Source: Oligoflexia bacterium (GTDB lineage Bacteria > Bdellovibrionota_B > Oligoflexia > Oligoflexales > JAGOVF01). From it: 33,414 nucleotides of DNA. Each line of letters begins with the position of its first letter. Position 1 is the first letter of the stretch. The notes under the pieces were generated by a model. It did no database searches and had not been told where the DNA came from. It saw nothing but the letters and a program-made list of their open reading frames with translations. The position numbers and the translations under genes were made by a program. Location of the stretch: positions 1 to 33,414 of the forward strand of contig JAUILP010000040.1 in the NCBI GenBank assembly GCA_030432875.1, in the 5' to 3' direction. This document shows positions 16,883 through 26,661 of the stretch, piece after piece.

Positions 16883-18682
16883 TTAGGTTAACTGTGCTAA
16901 AATATCATTGACGATATTTTGGGCTGTCGTTGGTTTCCCGTCATAATATAAGAGTGACCTTAAAAGACTAGGGTTTATCTGCAGTTCAAACGTCAACATA
17001 CCGGCTATCTGCGCCAGAGCATTTTGCTCTACTACAAAAACTTGCTTATGATCTAATATAAATTCTTTTATCTCTTGATGAAAAGGAAAGGAGCAGATGC
17101 GGCAATAATTAAGATAGTGCCCTCGTGCATCGAGTACCGTTATGACTTCATCCATACTGTAGGCTGTAGATCCCAAATAAATCACGCCAAATTCTTTGTT
17201 TGCCTTTTTGCTTAAACGAGTCTCTGGCTTTGGCAAGGTTGATGTCGCACCAGCAATTTTTTTAAAAACCCGGTCTAGATTCTCTTTATAACCAAAACTA
17301 TCTTCTGTATAACGCGCCATCTTATCGTGCCCAGATCCTCTAGAGGTGTAAGCCCCTAACTTGGGATGCGTTCCAGGAATAGTTCGGTAAGGAATGCCAT
17401 CACCGTCGACGTCCTCATAACGTCCATAGTTTTTAATCCCTTCTAGCGCTTTTGCATCAAGGACTTTACCACGATCTAAGTGAAAGTCTTTCGGGAGTTT
17501 TAATGGGGATGATAACGTTAAATTCATACCGATATCGATATCACTCATTACGATGACGGGCGTTTGGTACCTGTCTGCGGCCTCAAATGCCTGAATAGCG
17601 AAGTCAAAGCATTCGGCAGGATTTTTGGGAAAAAGAAGGATATGCTTGGTATCTCCATGAGAGGCATAAGCAGCAAAGAGTATATCCGACTGCTGAGTTC
17701 TCGTCGGAAGTCCTGTAGACGGACTGCAGCGCTGAATATCAAAGAGGACGATGGGAATTTCGGCATAAAAGGCATAACCCAAAAATTCGGTCATAAGAGA
17801 TAAGCCAGGGCCACTTGTTGCCGTGAACGACCGGGCACCATTCCACGCTGCCCCAAGCACGATACCGATGGCAGAAATCTCGTCTTCAGCTTGAACGATG
17901 GCATATTTTTTGCCACCTTCTGGGGTCGTTCGGTATTTTTCTGCATATTTACTAAAGGCATCAATCATAGAGGTCGAGGGTGTGATGGGATACCAAGCGG
18001 CAACAGTCGCTCCTGCCGCTATGCAGCCTAGAGCTAAGGCGGTGTTACCATCAATGAGAATTTTACCCTCAAATTTATCACTCGTACTCACTTTAAAACC
18101 AGAATGAGCTGGGAATTCTTTTTCCCCATAGTTATAACCTAAATAAAAAGCCTCTAAATTATTTTTGTAGATTTTTTCATTGTTAAACTGCTTTTTAAGC
18201 TCAGTCTCAAGTACTTCTGGGGGCATATTGAGCAAACTGAACAAAGCACCTACGTAGATCAAATTTTGGAGAAGAATGCGCTGTCGCACCCCAGGAAAAA
18301 CTTCTGCGGCAAGGTTTTTGATGGGTATGCCCAGGTATTTGATGTCACTTCTTTTGGCCTGAGTGTCTAAAAAAAGACTGGAGTCAAATAAAAAATATCC
18401 CCCTGAGGTCAAACTTTCAATATCTCTCGCTAGTGTATTGATATTCATGCCGACCATTATGTCATAAATACCACTGCGCCCTAAATGACCCTCAGGACTT
18501 ACGCGTACCTCAAACCAAGTTGGCAGACCCTGAATATTGGAAGGAAAGATATTTTTGATCCCCACAGCACAGCCCATACGGAAAATGCATTTGGCAAACA
18601 AGGTATTTGCCGAAGCCGAACCCGAACCATTCACATTAGCAAAACAAACCGTAAAGTCTAATTTGGAAGGTATGTTACTCAT
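16883..18682 (-). CDS. korA: 2-oxoacid:ferredoxin oxidoreductase, fused gamma-alpha subunit
   Basis: A 599-residue subunit with the gamma domain (about 1-190; GSGSASANTLFAK) fused in front of the alpha domain (about 205-599), as in mycobacterial KorA. The alpha domain shows GCIAAGATVAAWYPITPSTSM, the family YPITPS motif that helps hold the thiamine cofactor, VQAEDEISAIG, and the TSGPGLSLMTE loop. It forms the catalytic heteromer with KorB. Its ATG overlaps the stop of the upstream FAD/Fe-S gene by eight bases and AGG stands five bases before it, so translation is likely coupled. This arrangement argues that the upstream protein is a functional partner. Confidence 0.92.
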   Translation of the reverse strand: MSNIPSKLDFTVCFANVNGSGSASANTLFAKCIFRMGCAVGIKNIFPSNIQGLPTWFEVRVSPEGHLGRSGIYDIMVGMNINTLARDIESLTSGGYFLFDSSLFLDTQAKRSDIKYLGIPIKNLAAEVFPGVRQRILLQNLIYVGALFSLLNMPPEVLETELKKQFNNEKIYKNNLEAFYLGYNYGEKEFPAHSGFKVSTSDKFEGKILIDGNTALALGCIAAGATVAAWYPITPSTSMIDAFSKYAEKYRTTPEGGKKYAIVQAEDEISAIGIVLGAAWNGARSFTATSGPGLSLMTEFLGYAFYAEIPIVLFDIQRCSPSTGLPTRTQQSDILFAAYASHGDTKHILLFPKNPAECFDFAIQAFEAADRYQTPVIVMSDIDIGMNLTLSSPLKLPKDFHLDRGKVLDAKALEGIKNYGRYEDVDGDGIPYRTIPGTHPKLGAYTSRGSGHDKMARYTEDSFGYKENLDRVFKKIAGATSTLPKPETRLSKKANKEFGVIYLGSTAYSMDEVITVLDARGHYLNYCRICSFPFHQEIKEFILDHKQVFVVEQNALAQIAGMLTFELQINPSLLRSLLYYDGKPTTAQNIVNDILAQLT

Positions 18683-20450
18683 GGCAACCTGCCTTTGCCA
18701 CGTCTATCCGGCTAAGCTGCATATCCCAGGCTCCCGTAGGACAGCGCTGGGCACAAGCGCCGCAGTGAACGCATAAATCTTCGTCTTTGATCATCAGTTG
18801 CCGTCCTTTATTGATTTCTCCAATGAAAAGAATCTGATCCTCACTGAGAAGAGGAGCTTTTAGTCCCTGTAAATTGTCATGAGATTGGTTTGGGGTAATG
18901 CTTAGACAGGCTTCGGGGCAAATATCTACGCACGCATCACAAGAAATACAAGCGTTATGACTAAAAACTGTTTGCACATCACAGTTTAAACAGCGCTGTG
19001 CTTCTTCCTGGGCCAACTTTGTGGTAAACCCTTTTTCAACTTCTGTATCCCTGCAGTCAAATCGCTCGTCAAGAGGGACTTCAGGCACAGGCTGCCTATC
19101 CTTTTCAACATAATCACTGCGGTAGCTTAGCTGCAAATAACCTAATACCTCGCTACGCATCGTGAGCTTTGCCTGAGGACGCTCAGAGGGGGATTTGCCC
19201 TTGAGAAATAAATCGATAGATAGTGCGACCTCGTGCCCATCTGCAACGGCACTGATTATGTTTTTAGGGCCAAGAGCCGCATCACCAGCAAAAAATATTT
19301 TAGGGTTGCTCGACTGAAAACGATGAGGCCCAAGCACAGGTAGGCCATTTGAGGCAAAACTAACGCCGCTGCCTTCATCGATAAAACCGTAATTTGACCT
19401 TTGACCTACGGCAAGGATAACTTCATCACAGGGCAAAAAAACTGGCTCTGCTTTCGCAAACTGAGGATCCCATCTTTTTTGATGATAACAAGAAAGAAGC
19501 TCCCTAAAATACAGCCCAGTTTTATTTTTTTGTGTGGCAAACGACTGTGGTAAAAGAAGGTTTTTAATAATAATACCTTCCTTTGTGGCATCATGAATTT
19601 CCCAAGGTGAAGCCGTCATTTCTATGTCGCGTTCCGGAGCAACAATAGTGACTTCCGTTGCCCCAAGTCGCTTAGCGGTACGCGCACAATCCATCGCCGT
19701 ATTACCGCCTCCGACGACTATGACGCGTTTACCCACAGTTTTAACGTGACCAAACGCGACGGAAGCCAGCCAATTAAAGGCAATGTGGCACCAAGATGCC
19801 GCTGATTTTCGACCGGGCAAATCTAGGTCCTTTCCAATTTGCGCCCCGGTTCCAATAACAACCGCACTGTATTTTTTGCGATTCAAAAGTTCTTTTAAGG
19901 AGGTGACTTCAGCTGAGTAATGAACGGTAGCGCCAAAATCAAGAATGGTATTGATCTCTTCGTCTAAAACTTTTCTCGGCAGGCGAAAAGACGGCACCTG
20001 AGAACGCATCGCGCCACCCGCATTTTTTTCCCTTTCAAATATTTCTACTTGATAACCTAGGGGTAAAAGATCGTTTGCCACGGTTAAACAAGCAGGACCT
20101 GCTCCAATAAGCGCAATGATTTTATCATTTTTTTTCTTGGGTATTTTTGGAAGAAAAGGTGCAATGTCTCCTTTAAAATCCGCAGAGGCGCGCTTCAGGC
20201 GACAAATCGCTACCGGTTCTTTTTCAACACGGCTGCGCCTACAAGCAGGTTCACAAGGTCTATCACATACCCGGCCTAAAATGCCAGGAAAGACATTGGA
20301 ATCACGGTTGAGCAAATAAGCTTCCGTGTATTTTCCTTCAGCTATAAGACGTATATACTGAGGCACCGGGGTATGAGCCGGACACGCCCACTGACAATCT
20401 ATTACTTGATGATAATAGTCAGTATCCTGCAGCATGCTCTTTTTTGGCAT
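18675..20450 (-). CDS. GltD/NfnB-like NAD(P)-FAD oxidoreductase with 2x[4Fe-4S] ferredoxin domain
   Basis: A 591-residue electron-transfer protein. The N-terminus carries Fe-S Cys pairs typical of the glutamate synthase small subunit family (CQWAC at 19-23, CDRPCEPAC at 62-70). Two nucleotide-binding folds follow: FAD at about 112-145 (ALIGAGPACL) and NAD(P) at 244-265 (VIVVGGGNTAMDCA), with the second FAD motif FFAGDAALG (386-394). The C-terminus has two ferredoxin clusters (Cys501/504/507/511 and Cys560/563/566/570). The third Gly of the FAD GxGxxG is Cys121. The likely role, by inference, is to pass electrons between the KorAB enzyme and NAD(P)H, supplying the ferredoxin subunit that KorAB otherwise lacks. 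AAAGG lies nine bases before the ATG; it is the first gene of the operon. Confidence 0.87.
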   Translation of the reverse strand: MPKKSMLQDTDYYHQVIDCQWACPAHTPVPQYIRLIAEGKYTEAYLLNRDSNVFPGILGRVCDRPCEPACRRSRVEKEPVAICRLKRASADFKGDIAPFLPKIPKKKNDKIIALIGAGPACLTVANDLLPLGYQVEIFEREKNAGGAMRSQVPSFRLPRKVLDEEINTILDFGATVHYSAEVTSLKELLNRKKYSAVVIGTGAQIGKDLDLPGRKSAASWCHIAFNWLASVAFGHVKTVGKRVIVVGGGNTAMDCARTAKRLGATEVTIVAPERDIEMTASPWEIHDATKEGIIIKNLLLPQSFATQKNKTGLYFRELLSCYHQKRWDPQFAKAEPVFLPCDEVILAVGQRSNYGFIDEGSGVSFASNGLPVLGPHRFQSSNPKIFFAGDAALGPKNIISAVADGHEVALSIDLFLKGKSPSERPQAKLTMRSEVLGYLQLSYRSDYVEKDRQPVPEVPLDERFDCRDTEVEKGFTTKLAQEEAQRCLNCDVQTVFSHNACISCDACVDICPEACLSITPNQSHDNLQGLKAPLLSEDQILFIGEINKGRQLMIKDEDLCVHCGACAQRCPTGAWDMQLSRIDVAKAGCHE

Positions 20451-20638
20451 TTTTTTTTACCTTTAATGAGTCTGACCCCTAAGATAGGCGGAAACCACTT
20501 GGACTCAATCTAGAAAAATGTTCACCTTAGAGAAATCCAAACCACATTTTCTCATTCCAACACGACATAATAATACTAATTTAACCGAGGTGGACCTCTT
20601 ACGCTATTTCTAAAATTTAAAAGTCATTTTTAAAAAAA

Positions 20639-21406
20639 TTAATTTTGCGGTCGAGGCTGAATGGGAAACGGGATAATCTTCGCCTGTTCATCGTCAGTTT
20701 TATTCGGACTTAGCGATGCGTGCGTACTGATAATAGACCCAAGAATATTGCGGGGAGGAGAACCATTTAACCAAGGGTTATTTTTTTTGTTATTTTTTTG
20801 TTTTGGATTTTCTTTTGATTCTAAGTTCTGAGTGCGAGGTTCGGCACCTGATTTTACGAATAAAGAGGCAGCTCCGTCTCCTTCCAGCAAGCGACCAGCG
20901 GCGAGGCCTGCCCTGACTAATTGCACGGTTTTAATATCAAGATCAGGCAAACTGGGTAGGCGCTGGATGCCAAGGATTTTTTTCGCGCGTAGAACAACCT
21001 GCATAGCTTCATCAATGCGCCCCATATGTAAATAACATCGAGACAAGATGGTCAAAAGATCTTCGACAACCACACGTTTTAATTTATTTCTATAATTATT
21101 GTTATTGATAACTCCGATACCTAGAAGCGAAAGAACATTTTCGATTTGAGAAATTGCCGCATTAAAGTTTCCAAGACGCCAGTCGACCATGGCTTTTAAA
21201 CAATGCATCACCCCGCCGCGGGGAAGCAACACGAGAAAATAACGATAAACTTTTCCCATCGTAAAAGGTATTTTTAGCATGAGCAAGGGACCGACGAGAA
21301 TAACATAGATAAAAAGAGCCAATGAGCTTGAAAAATCAATGAGCCCAGTAACAATTCTTGTTACCAAATCAACCTGTTGTTCGTTATTTTCTGAATATGA
21401 CCCCAT
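20639..21406 (-). CDS. membrane protein with TPR-like region
   Basis: A 255-residue protein with one or two membrane segments near the N-terminus (about 24-50, ending at a basic loop) and a helical part (about 65-150) whose ALXXXLGNFNAAISQIE and CYLHMGRIDEAMQVV segments, spaced 58-60 residues apart, look like TPR units. The last 70 residues are Asn/Lys/Pro-rich and probably disordered. It lacks a recognisable catalytic motif; it may be a scaffold. AGGG lies four bases before the ATG. It is on the same strand as the lytic transglycosylase gene, 285 bp away, with an inverted repeat TTGACA/TGTCAA (21457-21488) in between, so it probably has its own promoter. Confidence 0.65.
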   Translation of the reverse strand: MGSYSENNEQQVDLVTRIVTGLIDFSSSLALFIYVILVGPLLMLKIPFTMGKVYRYFLVLLPRGGVMHCLKAMVDWRLGNFNAAISQIENVLSLLGIGVINNNNYRNKLKRVVVEDLLTILSRCYLHMGRIDEAMQVVLRAKKILGIQRLPSLPDLDIKTVQLVRAGLAAGRLLEGDGAASLFVKSGAEPRTQNLESKENPKQKNNKKNNPWLNGSPPRNILGSIISTHASLSPNKTDDEQAKIIPFPIQPRPQN

Positions 21407-21690
21407 GACGCCCTAAAAAAACCTTTTAAAATATGAAAAAAACCAGCTATTTCGCTTTGACACTCTTATAGTTTGCCCTATTTGTCAAGGTTAGCGCAAT
21501 GTGTTAGGTGCTTTTTTTTGAAAAAAAATTGATGAGAATTTTTGATAATAGTAAAGACACGGGGAAATTTCAAGGAGAAGGCACACTCGCTCCCTTACAA
21601 TAACTACTAATTACAAATAATTACAATACATTTGCGGCTAATTTCGCTATGGGAACCCCATCTTATACTCGTCAACTCTCGCCAGTGCTT
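21407..21690. promoter_or_regulatory. intergenic region before the TPR-like gene
   Basis: A 284-bp AT-rich gap. TTGACA (21457-21462) and TGTCAA (21483-21488) form an inverted repeat with a 20-bp spacer, about 50-80 bp before the TPR-like gene, and could be an operator or contain a -35. A run of eight T, GA, and eight A (21512-21528) followed by AATT-GATGAG-AATT could form an AT-only hairpin after the lytic transglycosylase gene. Confidence 0.35.
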
Positions 21691-23163
21691 TTACAAATAC
21701 CTTGTTCCGGGGATTTTAAGGTGCACACCCGCGTTGATACGGTTTGACTTTAAGCGATTGACACTCTTAAGCTCTCTTAAAGTGACTCGGTACTTTGCCG
21801 CAATTTTGAGCAGAGTTTCCCCTCGCCTAACTCTATGAAACTTTTGTGACTTTTCAGCAACTTTGCGCGATTTATAGCTTTTAGACTTAGAAGAACTCAC
21901 TTGCGCAAGATATCTTTCCGAATCCCCCGATGCCGTACTGACCAGTAAAGAATTGTCCACCCCTTCATCAGCTTTTTCTGGAGCCCATATATTGTAGTAA
22001 CTCCGTTTACTTACCACTTTTCCCCGAAAGACATGGGGATTAAGAGCTTTAAGGGTCGCCGCGCTAATCCCTTCTGAGCGCGCTATGTCTTTTAAGTAGG
22101 CATAAGAATTAACTTTAACCGGCTTTAATTTGGGATAACCGCTTTTTGCAGACGGAGAAATACCAAACCGCTCAGGATTTTCGCCGATGATGAGGGCAGC
22201 AATAAATTTGGGAACATAGTTCATCGTTTCTCGCGGCAGCTTTCCTTCCTCAATTAGCTTCCAAAAATTCCTTTCCGAGGTTGTCATAACGGCACGAAGC
22301 ACTCTGACTTCTCCGGCATTATATCCCGCCATTGCTAGGTACCAATCCTGATAGACTCTATGTAAATCAATTAAATAATTTGCCGCCGCAATGGTTGCTC
22401 GAACGGGATCACGCCTTTCATCGATATAGCTATTCACCTCTAATCCATAACGAACAGCCGTCCCACGAATAAACTGCCAAACCCCAACGGCAGAAGCACG
22501 AGATTTTGCATTATTAAGAAATCCACTTTCTATAAGAGCAAGATAATAAAGCTCTTTTGGCACATCATAGCGGGCCAAAATATCATGAATCAAAGACTGA
22601 TAAATACTTCCTCTTTCCAAATACCTTTGAAACCGACTTTTTCCAGCTCCCGACGTAAAATATTTGATCCATTTCTGTACGTAAGGATTGTTTTCATGGG
22701 CTAAGGCATCTTCGAGCAAGCTTTTTCCGGAGCTGACATTGACAAGCTGGGTACCGCTCGGAGCTTCGGGCGTGCTTTCCGCGACGTCTTTCCCCTGGTG
22801 CCCTTGTTCTGAAGCTTCATTGTTAGCTCCATTTTCAAGGGGATTTGTTTCATCCTCAGAGTCGGTTTCTTCCAAAGCCGCGAGTAGATCCGCTTCAATA
22901 TAGTTTTTTTCGGTGTTGAGACCAGAAATTTTGTTTTTATTGTTGTGGCTATCATTTGCCGCCATTGCGATGATATCCTGCGGAGCCGTAGAGTTTGGGC
23001 GGGCATTTTCTGGGGAACTGGGCACACCATCATCAACCCTGACACCTCCATATTTGATATCGGCATTGGGCGGTGTTTGACACTGAGAAAATAGACATAC
23101 CATCGATGCCATAAGAAAAAATTTTTTGTGCAGTCGGGGCTGCCATGGTTTCACAGAAATCAC
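21691..23163 (-). CDS. mltD: MltD-like membrane-bound lytic transglycosylase with LysM domain
   Basis: A 490-residue lipoprotein that cleaves peptidoglycan glycan strands. The signal ends at Cys28 (LFSQC, Gln at -1 is non-standard). An acidic, Asn/Ser/Glu-rich stretch (about 30-140) precedes the catalytic SLT domain (about 185-325), with Glu212 in ALIESGF, the SAVGVWQFIRGTA segment, YNAGEVRVL and MNYVPKFIAA, all as in the MltD/Slt family. A spacer region (345-395) and one clear LysM repeat (about 442-486, HRVRRGETLLKIAAKY) at the C-terminus bind glycan. The GTG start has AGGAGG nine bases upstream, the best ribosome site in the window. One LysM is fewer than the two of E. coli MltD; a second degenerate one may lie at 350-395. 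Confidence 0.92.
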   Translation of the reverse strand: MISVKPWQPRLHKKFFLMASMVCLFSQCQTPPNADIKYGGVRVDDGVPSSPENARPNSTAPQDIIAMAANDSHNNKNKISGLNTEKNYIEADLLAALEETDSEDETNPLENGANNEASEQGHQGKDVAESTPEAPSGTQLVNVSSGKSLLEDALAHENNPYVQKWIKYFTSGAGKSRFQRYLERGSIYQSLIHDILARYDVPKELYYLALIESGFLNNAKSRASAVGVWQFIRGTAVRYGLEVNSYIDERRDPVRATIAAANYLIDLHRVYQDWYLAMAGYNAGEVRVLRAVMTTSERNFWKLIEEGKLPRETMNYVPKFIAALIIGENPERFGISPSAKSGYPKLKPVKVNSYAYLKDIARSEGISAATLKALNPHVFRGKVVSKRSYYNIWAPEKADEGVDNSLLVSTASGDSERYLAQVSSSKSKSYKSRKVAEKSQKFHRVRRGETLLKIAAKYRVTLRELKSVNRLKSNRINAGVHLKIPGTRYL

Positions 23164-23574
23164 GGGCGACGGCCTCCTTTTTTGGGTGACTAAGCTTTAA
23201 AAAATTGACTTCGGATATAATAATATTATCCCCGGTTTTCAGGGTTATTATCAAGGAGCTTAGCGTTTTACCAAATTATTTCATTTTGTTGAATGATGAA
23301 GTCAGAGAAAAACCTTAGCATATTAGGATAGCTACATCCCTATACTCATCAGTTCCTAAGTAAATACAAAAACCATCCAATCTATATAAAATGATATTTA
23401 CTTGCATATATTTCTATGATATGGGCTATTTAGATCTCTGCCCCTCCCTTCGGTCTCACTCTAAGCAGAGAACTGTGCCCTCACATAATATGTGCTGAAC
23501 CTGAATTTAACGTTCAGCTTCGTTACGACTCAAGACCAAGCAGCAGGTTTAAATTTTCTTAACATGAGATACTT
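23164..23574. promoter_or_regulatory. divergent control region with conserved leader of tandem paralog 2
   Basis: 411 bp without a gene. Minus-strand side: the mltD promoter candidate at 23225-23254. Plus-strand side: a block at 23366-23441 (TACAAAAACCA ... TCTATATAAAA ... TTTCTATGATAT ... TTAGATCTCTGC) that recurs at almost the same spacing at 26739-26813 before the next paralog. Between that block and the start codon, GCTGAAC (23494-23500) and GTTCAGC (23512-23518) form a perfect seven-bp stem, and CTCTGC/GCAGAG (23436-23470) another, which suggests a structured 5' leader. Confidence 0.55.
23225..23254 (-). promoter_or_regulatory. candidate sigma70-type promoter of mltD
   Basis: On the minus strand TTGATA (23254-23249) and GATAAT (23230-23225) are 18 bp apart, each differing from consensus at one base. 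This places transcription start about 55 bases before the GTG. Confidence 0.45.
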
Positions 23575-26500
23575 ATGAAGTTTTTCTTAGTATTTAACAA
23601 TTTTTTAAAATGCTTAAGCGTCTTGGGAATCATATCATGTTCCTCTAAGCCTTCAAATCCGGCAAATACAGAGCCACCCAGCCTGAGTTATTTTTTTTCA
23701 TTAGAAAACTGCAGCACCGGCCTCCATAGCTATAAAGATAAATCACCGGAAAGTCAATTAGCCTACTGTAATGATCTTGCCCAGGAAGATCTCAATAACT
23801 TCTGCGCCCATGATGAGCGCTTAGCCCTGATCAATCGAGACTGTGCACCAAGAGAAAAAGAAAAGACTGAAATAGCCCCATCGCTGGAAAATTTTGATAA
23901 AAACTCGCCTCATCTCCACGTGAGCGGACAAAAATTTGGGCTACCCCACAAAAATATGGAAATTAAGCCTTTAGGCCACCCAAACCTGAGTACTTTAGTC
24001 CGTATGCAGCATTTTTGGGTCACAAATTTGGGTGATTTTAGTCTTCGGGATGAGAACGAAAACTATCTGCCCCCCAATGCAGACAGAGTTATCCAGGATT
24101 TTATTGACTGCGGTTTTTCTTACGATGGCCCTTCATGCTATGAAGGAGAGGAAAAAAATATCCTCAGTCAAGAAATGGTCGCCATAAATGGCGAAGAGTA
24201 TCTCTTTACTGTTTTTAACTACAGTGTTTCCTATACACACCAGTTTGCCTTATTTATTGAAGCGAATCCTAAAAGCCTAACCCATGCTTACCTTTACAGC
24301 TTGGCGGGTGACACTATAGGGTCTCCTTCACTGCGAGAAATTATTAGCGAACGCGCAGCAAAAAGCCTAGCCAGTATCAGTTCTATTGATCTCAATGCTA
24401 ATTCCGTCGACCCAATATTAGAGGATGTATCTAGCACGAGGCAAAAACTTACGCTAACCCATATTAAGATGTCTTTTCCTCAATACCGGGAATCTATTCT
24501 AGACTCAGCCGAGATCAAACAATTAATTCACGAAATTACCGCCAATACCTCTCTGGACGTTGAAGAGAGCAATGACGCTGGTCTTGCGGTACTATGGCTT
24601 AAACTACACACTTGGATTTTTACACCGCCAGAATATAAAAATTTTTTAGAAGTGGAGCAGCAAAAAAAACCCGGGACAGCGCGGGCCAGTGAAGCGGCTT
24701 TGCTGCTAGCTTCCTTAGGGATTATGACCCCCGAAATCGAAACCTTTTATGAACGAGCTCTCACCTCTGAGGATCTAGGAAAGCAGGCCAGAGCCTTTAA
24801 ACTGGCGCGCCAGGGCAGGGGCGTAAGTGATAAAATCCTCAGGAGTCTCATTAATACCCTCAATCATCCTAATATTCACAGTGCCGCGATAGCCTATGAT
24901 ATTCTTGCAGCACAAACTCTCAACGATGACTATGTCGAATCCCTAACCAAATTATCCGGAAAATTAGGCAATAACGGCAGTACTTATGTTTTTGCCTATG
25001 ACCTCCTAAAAAAAATCAACACTCCACGCGCTCACAATGCGATTATCGCTCAGCTGTCCCACCGTGACCGCAGTATTCGCACAAAAGTCTATCAAACAGT
25101 AGATGAAATTCTTCAAATTGTCGGTAACGCATCTTTTACCGACGCTTCTACCCAAGCCGCCACACTACAAATGGATAGTTCAGTGGAAAAATCGAGGTTT
25201 TATGCGGTCCAAATCCTTGATCACATCAATTCTCCGGAAGCCAACCAAACTCTCATTCGGTTTGCCGATCAGGACATCTTTTATTTGCGAAATTTTATTA
25301 CTGAAAATGTTCTCAGTAAACCAGACAAAATATTTACGAATTTAAATTTAGAAGCCTTAACGAAAAACCTTGACCCAAAATATCCCGAACAGGTTTTAGA
25401 TCCCAATATTAAATATCTTTTTCGCTTGGGAACTCCTGAGGCAATTAATGTCTTACTCAAATATTTTAACCGCGGAACAAATATTAATATAGATGATGAA
25501 ACTCGTCGCCACTGGATGCTTGAATATTTGCAGAACGCGAAGATTGACGGGCAAAATGCTTATGAACTGGGCAAAGGTATCGGGGCAAAATATAAAGATA
25601 TGGAGAGCGCTTTTTTAAACCACCTCATTCAGCTTAAACACTTCAAGTCAACTGAGGTCCTCCTCGAAAAACTTAGGACCCATCCTAGAGAAATGCTCCC
25701 CCATTTTGAGCCAGTTTTTGCTGAACTAAAAAACCGCGCTGACGCAAATATACACGCGTTATATAGCGGCGACGCGGGCCTTAATCTTGGCGATCTATTT
25801 ATGAAATCTCGCTATCAACTCAAAAAATTAACAGAATCGGCAGAAGGCCTAGAACCACGAACCGAAGCCCTCATAAATTATTATCAGCAAAATAATGACT
25901 TCAGCATGCAAACACTCTTGCCCCTGAGAACATTTTCAGCACTTAAATCCTTAGTCACCTTGATGGGAATTAATGAAGAGGATCTTCGCCATAAAATTAT
26001 TGCCGCTGTACTAGATTTTGAGATCATGCCACGAGAGTTATGGAAAGACTTTAGCTTTCACGTCGAGAAAAAATCAGCCATATGCGAAAATCCTGATGAG
26101 ACCGGTTGTACGAAAATCATCGATGAAAAAGCTGAATTTTTAGCGTCTTCACTCAGTTTCTATCCAGAAACGCGGGCTGCTGCCTTTCAATCTTTAGCTT
26201 GGATATTTTACAATACGAAAGATCAGAGAACAGAGACAGAAATCACCGATCATCAAGACGAAATATTAAATAAATTGTACAGCAATATTTTGCCGGTTAC
26301 GTTAGCGGAAATTTCATTGGCCAAAGAGATGACCCCTATACTTTATGCGGAAACAAAAGAATTTTTTAAAAAGATATTGGAAGCAGAAGGTCCGAACTTA
26401 GACGAACAGTTTAGCTTTAATAAATTTACTGGTGCTGTTTTGCCTAATCCTAATTGCAAAATCACTACTTACAGCTATAACCCTACCTATGCCTATTATA

Positions 26501-26661
26501 TTGAAAATTTTGATCTTGTGGAAATGCTTCCCCCCACCCCCAAAGTTTTGGACAGATTGACGGACGCGCTTGATCAATGCCCGAATTTTGTCACAAAATA
26601 TCCCGAGCTCGGTCAGCGCTTTATTGATGTCATTGAATATTTAAAGCGTAAATCTGATTAA
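23575..26661 (+). CDS. giant HEAT-like repeat lipoprotein, tandem paralog 2
   Basis: A 1028-residue predicted lipoprotein with lipid Cys22 (GIISC, Ser at +2 and +3). It has a short spacer, then a four-Cys segment (Cys46, 65, 77, 90). A beta-type domain follows, with the motif DCGFSYDGPSC (Cys179, Cys188). Then come paired helices from about 280 to 900 with recurring units such as INTLNHPNIHSAAIAYDIL and INSPEAN, resembling HEAT repeats. A Cys pair lies near 837/845 and another near 961/1001. The Cys in the SAAKC segment of the two later copies is Ser here (RAAKS). No enzyme motif is seen and I do not recognise the family. A weak GAGA lies before the ATG. It has its own conserved leader. A ligand-binding or scaffolding envelope role is inferred from the solenoid alone. 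Confidence 0.87.
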   Translation: MKFFLVFNNFLKCLSVLGIISCSSKPSNPANTEPPSLSYFFSLENCSTGLHSYKDKSPESQLAYCNDLAQEDLNNFCAHDERLALINRDCAPREKEKTEIAPSLENFDKNSPHLHVSGQKFGLPHKNMEIKPLGHPNLSTLVRMQHFWVTNLGDFSLRDENENYLPPNADRVIQDFIDCGFSYDGPSCYEGEEKNILSQEMVAINGEEYLFTVFNYSVSYTHQFALFIEANPKSLTHAYLYSLAGDTIGSPSLREIISERAAKSLASISSIDLNANSVDPILEDVSSTRQKLTLTHIKMSFPQYRESILDSAEIKQLIHEITANTSLDVEESNDAGLAVLWLKLHTWIFTPPEYKNFLEVEQQKKPGTARASEAALLLASLGIMTPEIETFYERALTSEDLGKQARAFKLARQGRGVSDKILRSLINTLNHPNIHSAAIAYDILAAQTLNDDYVESLTKLSGKLGNNGSTYVFAYDLLKKINTPRAHNAIIAQLSHRDRSIRTKVYQTVDEILQIVGNASFTDASTQAATLQMDSSVEKSRFYAVQILDHINSPEANQTLIRFADQDIFYLRNFITENVLSKPDKIFTNLNLEALTKNLDPKYPEQVLDPNIKYLFRLGTPEAINVLLKYFNRGTNINIDDETRRHWMLEYLQNAKIDGQNAYELGKGIGAKYKDMESAFLNHLIQLKHFKSTEVLLEKLRTHPREMLPHFEPVFAELKNRADANIHALYSGDAGLNLGDLFMKSRYQLKKLTESAEGLEPRTEALINYYQQNNDFSMQTLLPLRTFSALKSLVTLMGINEEDLRHKIIAAVLDFEIMPRELWKDFSFHVEKKSAICENPDETGCTKIIDEKAEFLASSLSFYPETRAAAFQSLAWIFYNTKDQRTETEITDHQDEILNKLYSNILPVTLAEISLAKEMTPILYAETKEFFKKILEAEGPNLDEQFSFNKFTGAVLPNPNCKITTYSYNPTYAYYIENFDLVEMLPPTPKVLDRLTDALDQCPNFVTKYPELGQRFIDVIEYLKRKSD

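Noticed and set aside
23033-23254. 73-residue minus-strand ORF at the start of mltD
   Set aside because: Overlaps the signal-peptide region of mltD in another frame; mltD has the excellent AGGAGG site.
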